A DNA stretch of 44,758 bases, taken from Irineochytrium annulatum. Taxonomy: Eukaryota > Chytridiomycota > Chytridiomycetes > Chytridiales > Chytridiaceae. The notes beneath the pieces were generated by a model, which was not told the DNA's origin, made no database searches, and saw only the letters and a list, made by a program, of their open reading frames with translations. Of this stretch, positions 42,999 to 44,758 are shown in pieces. The stretch's first letter is position 1. Every line of letters starts with the position of its first letter. Where the stretch lies: assembly GCA_027600665.1 (NCBI GenBank), contig JADGJL010000093.1, positions 1 to 44,758 on the forward strand. Reading direction: 5' to 3'. The translations under genes were made by a program, and so were the position numbers.

Positions 42999-44758
42999 AT
43001 GGACGACGTCACAACCTCCCCGCTTAGATCTGGGAGCCCTATCGGCGACGTCGCGGCCGCCGACGAGGTGATTGGTGCTGGCCTAGGCCCCGCCATTGCT
43101 GACCCTCCCTGTGTGCAGGATCCCGACGGCTATTCCTTTGATGACTTCGAGGATGACTTTGAGGACGAGGGGGCCCTGCCCGTCCGGTCCGCAGCAAATC
43201 CGACCATCAGCATCGTCCCCTCGTCGGCCTCGCCACCGGTCTCGGAGCGATCGGAAGTGGAGGAGGACGATCTGGGGCCTCTCAGGAATGATCTGACATT
43301 TGCCGAGCTCGAGGCGGATTTCGGGTCGGCGTCGGCCTCTCTTCTGGAGGCTGACAGGCACCAGGATGAGATGACGGACCCGGGACTGCCGTCCGTATCG
43401 GAGGTTGAAGTCGCTTCGATGCCACCGAGGTTGCCAACTCCGCCGCCGACGGTGACGGTCCCGCCGTTAACATCCGACGCAACTGTCCTCGCCCGCATCC
43501 CCGTCACACCGTCCGTTGTTGGACCGGCATCTCCGTCGGCTGCGAAGCTGGTTTTGGGATCGCCAATGCCGTCACGGTTGACCGTTAACATAGCAATCGG
43601 GAACGAATCCCCGCCAGACCTGAAGATGTTGAGCGATCTGGACTCGAGCTCGCTGTCGGTTGCTGGACCCGCGATGTTGGAGGGAAAGGAGGGGGATGTG
43701 GCTACGGGTGATGGGGTGAAGGACATAGTCCCGGCGATCGCGGCTTCGACAGTGCCGCAAAGGTCGGCGACCCCGCCGCAGGTCGCGGTCCCGCCAACAG
43801 GGAACGAAACGACCACCGGGGCTACGGGCGGGCCGACACCGCCGCCGGAAGAGCACGCAGTTGACCCACCTACTCCATCATCGCACCTTTCCCCTCCACG
43901 CACATACAACCACGACACCGACTCAGACCTGTCCTTCTCCATACATGACTCCTCCGGCCTACCCTCACCTGTCAAGGCCGAAATGAACCGCCCCTCAACC
44001 CCCTCCGACGACGACGACGGCCCGCCACCACCACGCGTCTCGTTCTCGCAGCAGAACTCGTATATGTCTTTTAACGACTTCCTCGTCACCGAGGGCAGCC
44101 AAGAGTCTTTGCCAACCTTCACACCGCCGTCGCTACCCGGGAAGAAAAAGGCCGCCAAAACCACGCGGTCGCCGAGCGTGTCACCGACGAGACGGCAGTC
44201 GATCGCCGCCGCGCCGCTGCCAGCGTCTAGGAACCGAACCACGACACCCGCGTCAAAGTCAGGCATCCCGCGCATCTCGACGCTCGCGAGGCCGACGGCC
44301 GCATCGTCGCAGCGCAGTGCCGCCGCCGTGCAGCCTTCGAAACCGACCGCCGCCGACGCTCGGAGGAAGAAGGAGGCGCTGAGCAGGGTCAACTCGCGGC
44401 GGATGGTCGCCCCGACGAAGGAGCGCTCCGCGTCGCGGTCGCCGAAACGCGGTAGCGCCGGTGGGGCGATCGCGGCGGCCGTTGAGAGCCTCGACGGACC
44501 GCTGCGTGTGCCTCAAGTCGTTAGGACACGCGTTGAGGAGCACGAGGCCGTGTTCGAGGCGGCGAGGATCGTGACGGATGTGCGTTTGCCGGTTCGAGAC
44601 CGAGCTGCGGACGAGGAGGCGGCGAGGGCAATCGCGGCTCTTGGGGAGCAAAGGGAGGAGGTAGAAGCGCTGCGGGCGAGGCTGAAGGCTGTTGAGGTGG
44701 ATCGAGATCGGGTGTTGGAGGATATGGCGTTCTTGGAGAGGATGAGGGAGCAAGGTGG
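42999..44758 (+). CDS. Long disordered protein entering a coiled coil (3' end cut by window edge)
   Basis: Open to the right edge with no stop. Exon 1 is 42999-43067 (MDDVTTSPLRSGSPIGDVAA); a 51-nt segment at 43068-43118 (gtgatt...gtgcag) looks like an intron but is also open in frame, so it may be read through. The following frame gives about 546 residues: an acidic start (YSFDDFEDDFEDEG), long Pro/Ser/Thr-rich disorder (TPPPTVTVPPLTS, GPTPPPEEHAVDPP), a basic Ser/Arg zone (SPSVSPTRRQS, SASRSPKRGSAGG), then a coiled coil from about 44600 (RAADEEAARAIAALGEQREE). An acidic start, disorder and then a coiled coil are seen in many cytoskeletal and ciliary scaffolds, but no family is recognised. 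A ciliary role would only be a guess. Confidence 0.7.
   Translation, partial: MDDVTTSPLRSGSPIGDVAAADEVIGAGLGPAIADPPCVQDPDGYSFDDFEDDFEDEGALPVRSAANPTISIVPSSASPPVSERSEVEEDDLGPLRNDLTFAELEADFGSASASLLEADRHQDEMTDPGLPSVSEVEVASMPPRLPTPPPTVTVPPLTSDATVLARIPVTPSVVGPASPSAAKLVLGSPMPSRLTVNIAIGNESPPDLKMLSDLDSSSLSVAGPAMLEGKEGDVATGDGVKDIVPAIAASTVPQRSATPPQVAVPPTGNETTTGATGGPTPPPEEHAVDPPTPSSHLSPPRTYNHDTDSDLSFSIHDSSGLPSPVKAEMNRPSTPSDDDDGPPPPRVSFSQQNSYMSFNDFLVTEGSQESLPTFTPPSLPGKKKAAKTTRSPSVSPTRRQSIAAAPLPASRNRTTTPASKSGIPRISTLARPTAASSQRSAAAVQPSKPTAADARRKKEALSRVNSRRMVAPTKERSASRSPKRGSAGGAIAAAVESLDGPLRVPQVVRTRVEEHEAVFEAARIVTDVRLPVRDRAADEEAARAIAALGEQREEVEALRARLKAVEVDRDRVLEDMAFLERMREQG

Noticed and set aside
43130..44392. 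Long minus-strand frame of 420 codons at the right end.
   Set aside because: It is the antisense shadow of the plus-strand frame, which has a good start, acidic/Pro-rich then coiled-coil composition, and stays open to the window end. The minus frame has no domain pattern.

Overview
The window is eukaryotic nuclear DNA, GC-rich in its coding parts and gene-dense. Genes lie on both strands and most are cut by short GT-AG introns, usually about 47-80 nt. Gene content is fungal: a CDC24-type Cdc42 exchange factor, a Mug70-type CBS/PB1 protein, URK1 and eIF3b. Adenylate kinase 8, a protein of cilia and flagella, points to a zoosporic (chytrid-like) fungus. The taxon is an inference. All splice models were built by eye from donor and acceptor sites and reading-frame continuity; where a family is recognised, the joined exons give a plausible full-length protein.

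Layout, left to right: CDC24 (minus, C-terminus cut by the left edge); a large PPR protein (minus); a divergent cyclophilin (plus); RRP12 (minus); mitochondrial uS10m/RSM10 (plus); a small unassigned membrane frame; PPWD1 (plus, 11 exons); an orphan coding-like exon pair; an F-box/ankyrin protein (minus); an exon-sized relic or paralogue of the next gene; a secreted Cys-rich protein with an FPTDSPFPSE-type repeat tail (plus); a gene-poor 1.8 kb; an F-box/LRR protein (minus); SKI8/WDR61 (minus); an A20 tract that looks like a retroposed 3' end; a coiled-coil protein (plus); a Mug70-like protein (minus); AK8 (minus); eIF3b/PRT1 (minus); an SLC25 carrier (minus); URK1 (plus); a 50-bp tandem duplication; and a long disordered/coiled-coil protein (plus) running off the right edge.

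Most genes are housekeeping: ribosome biogenesis (RRP12), mitochondrial and cytosolic translation (uS10m, eIF3b), RNA turnover (SKI8), splicing-associated cyclophilin (PPWD1), pyrimidine salvage (URK1) and polarity (CDC24). Several neighbours are head to head with very short shared promoters: RRP12/RSM10 about 100 nt, carrier/URK1 65 nt.

The standout is the PPR gene at 3105-5900. Joining its two long open frames across a 72-nt intron gives a protein with the land-plant PLS-E-DYW order, the architecture of organellar C-to-U RNA-editing factors. The C-terminal DYW-like domain has lost its zinc ligands and stops just before the terminal cysteine/DYW tail, and the PPR tract is internally duplicated. 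It looks like a horizontally acquired or convergent editing-factor relative that has become an RNA-binding protein without deaminase activity.
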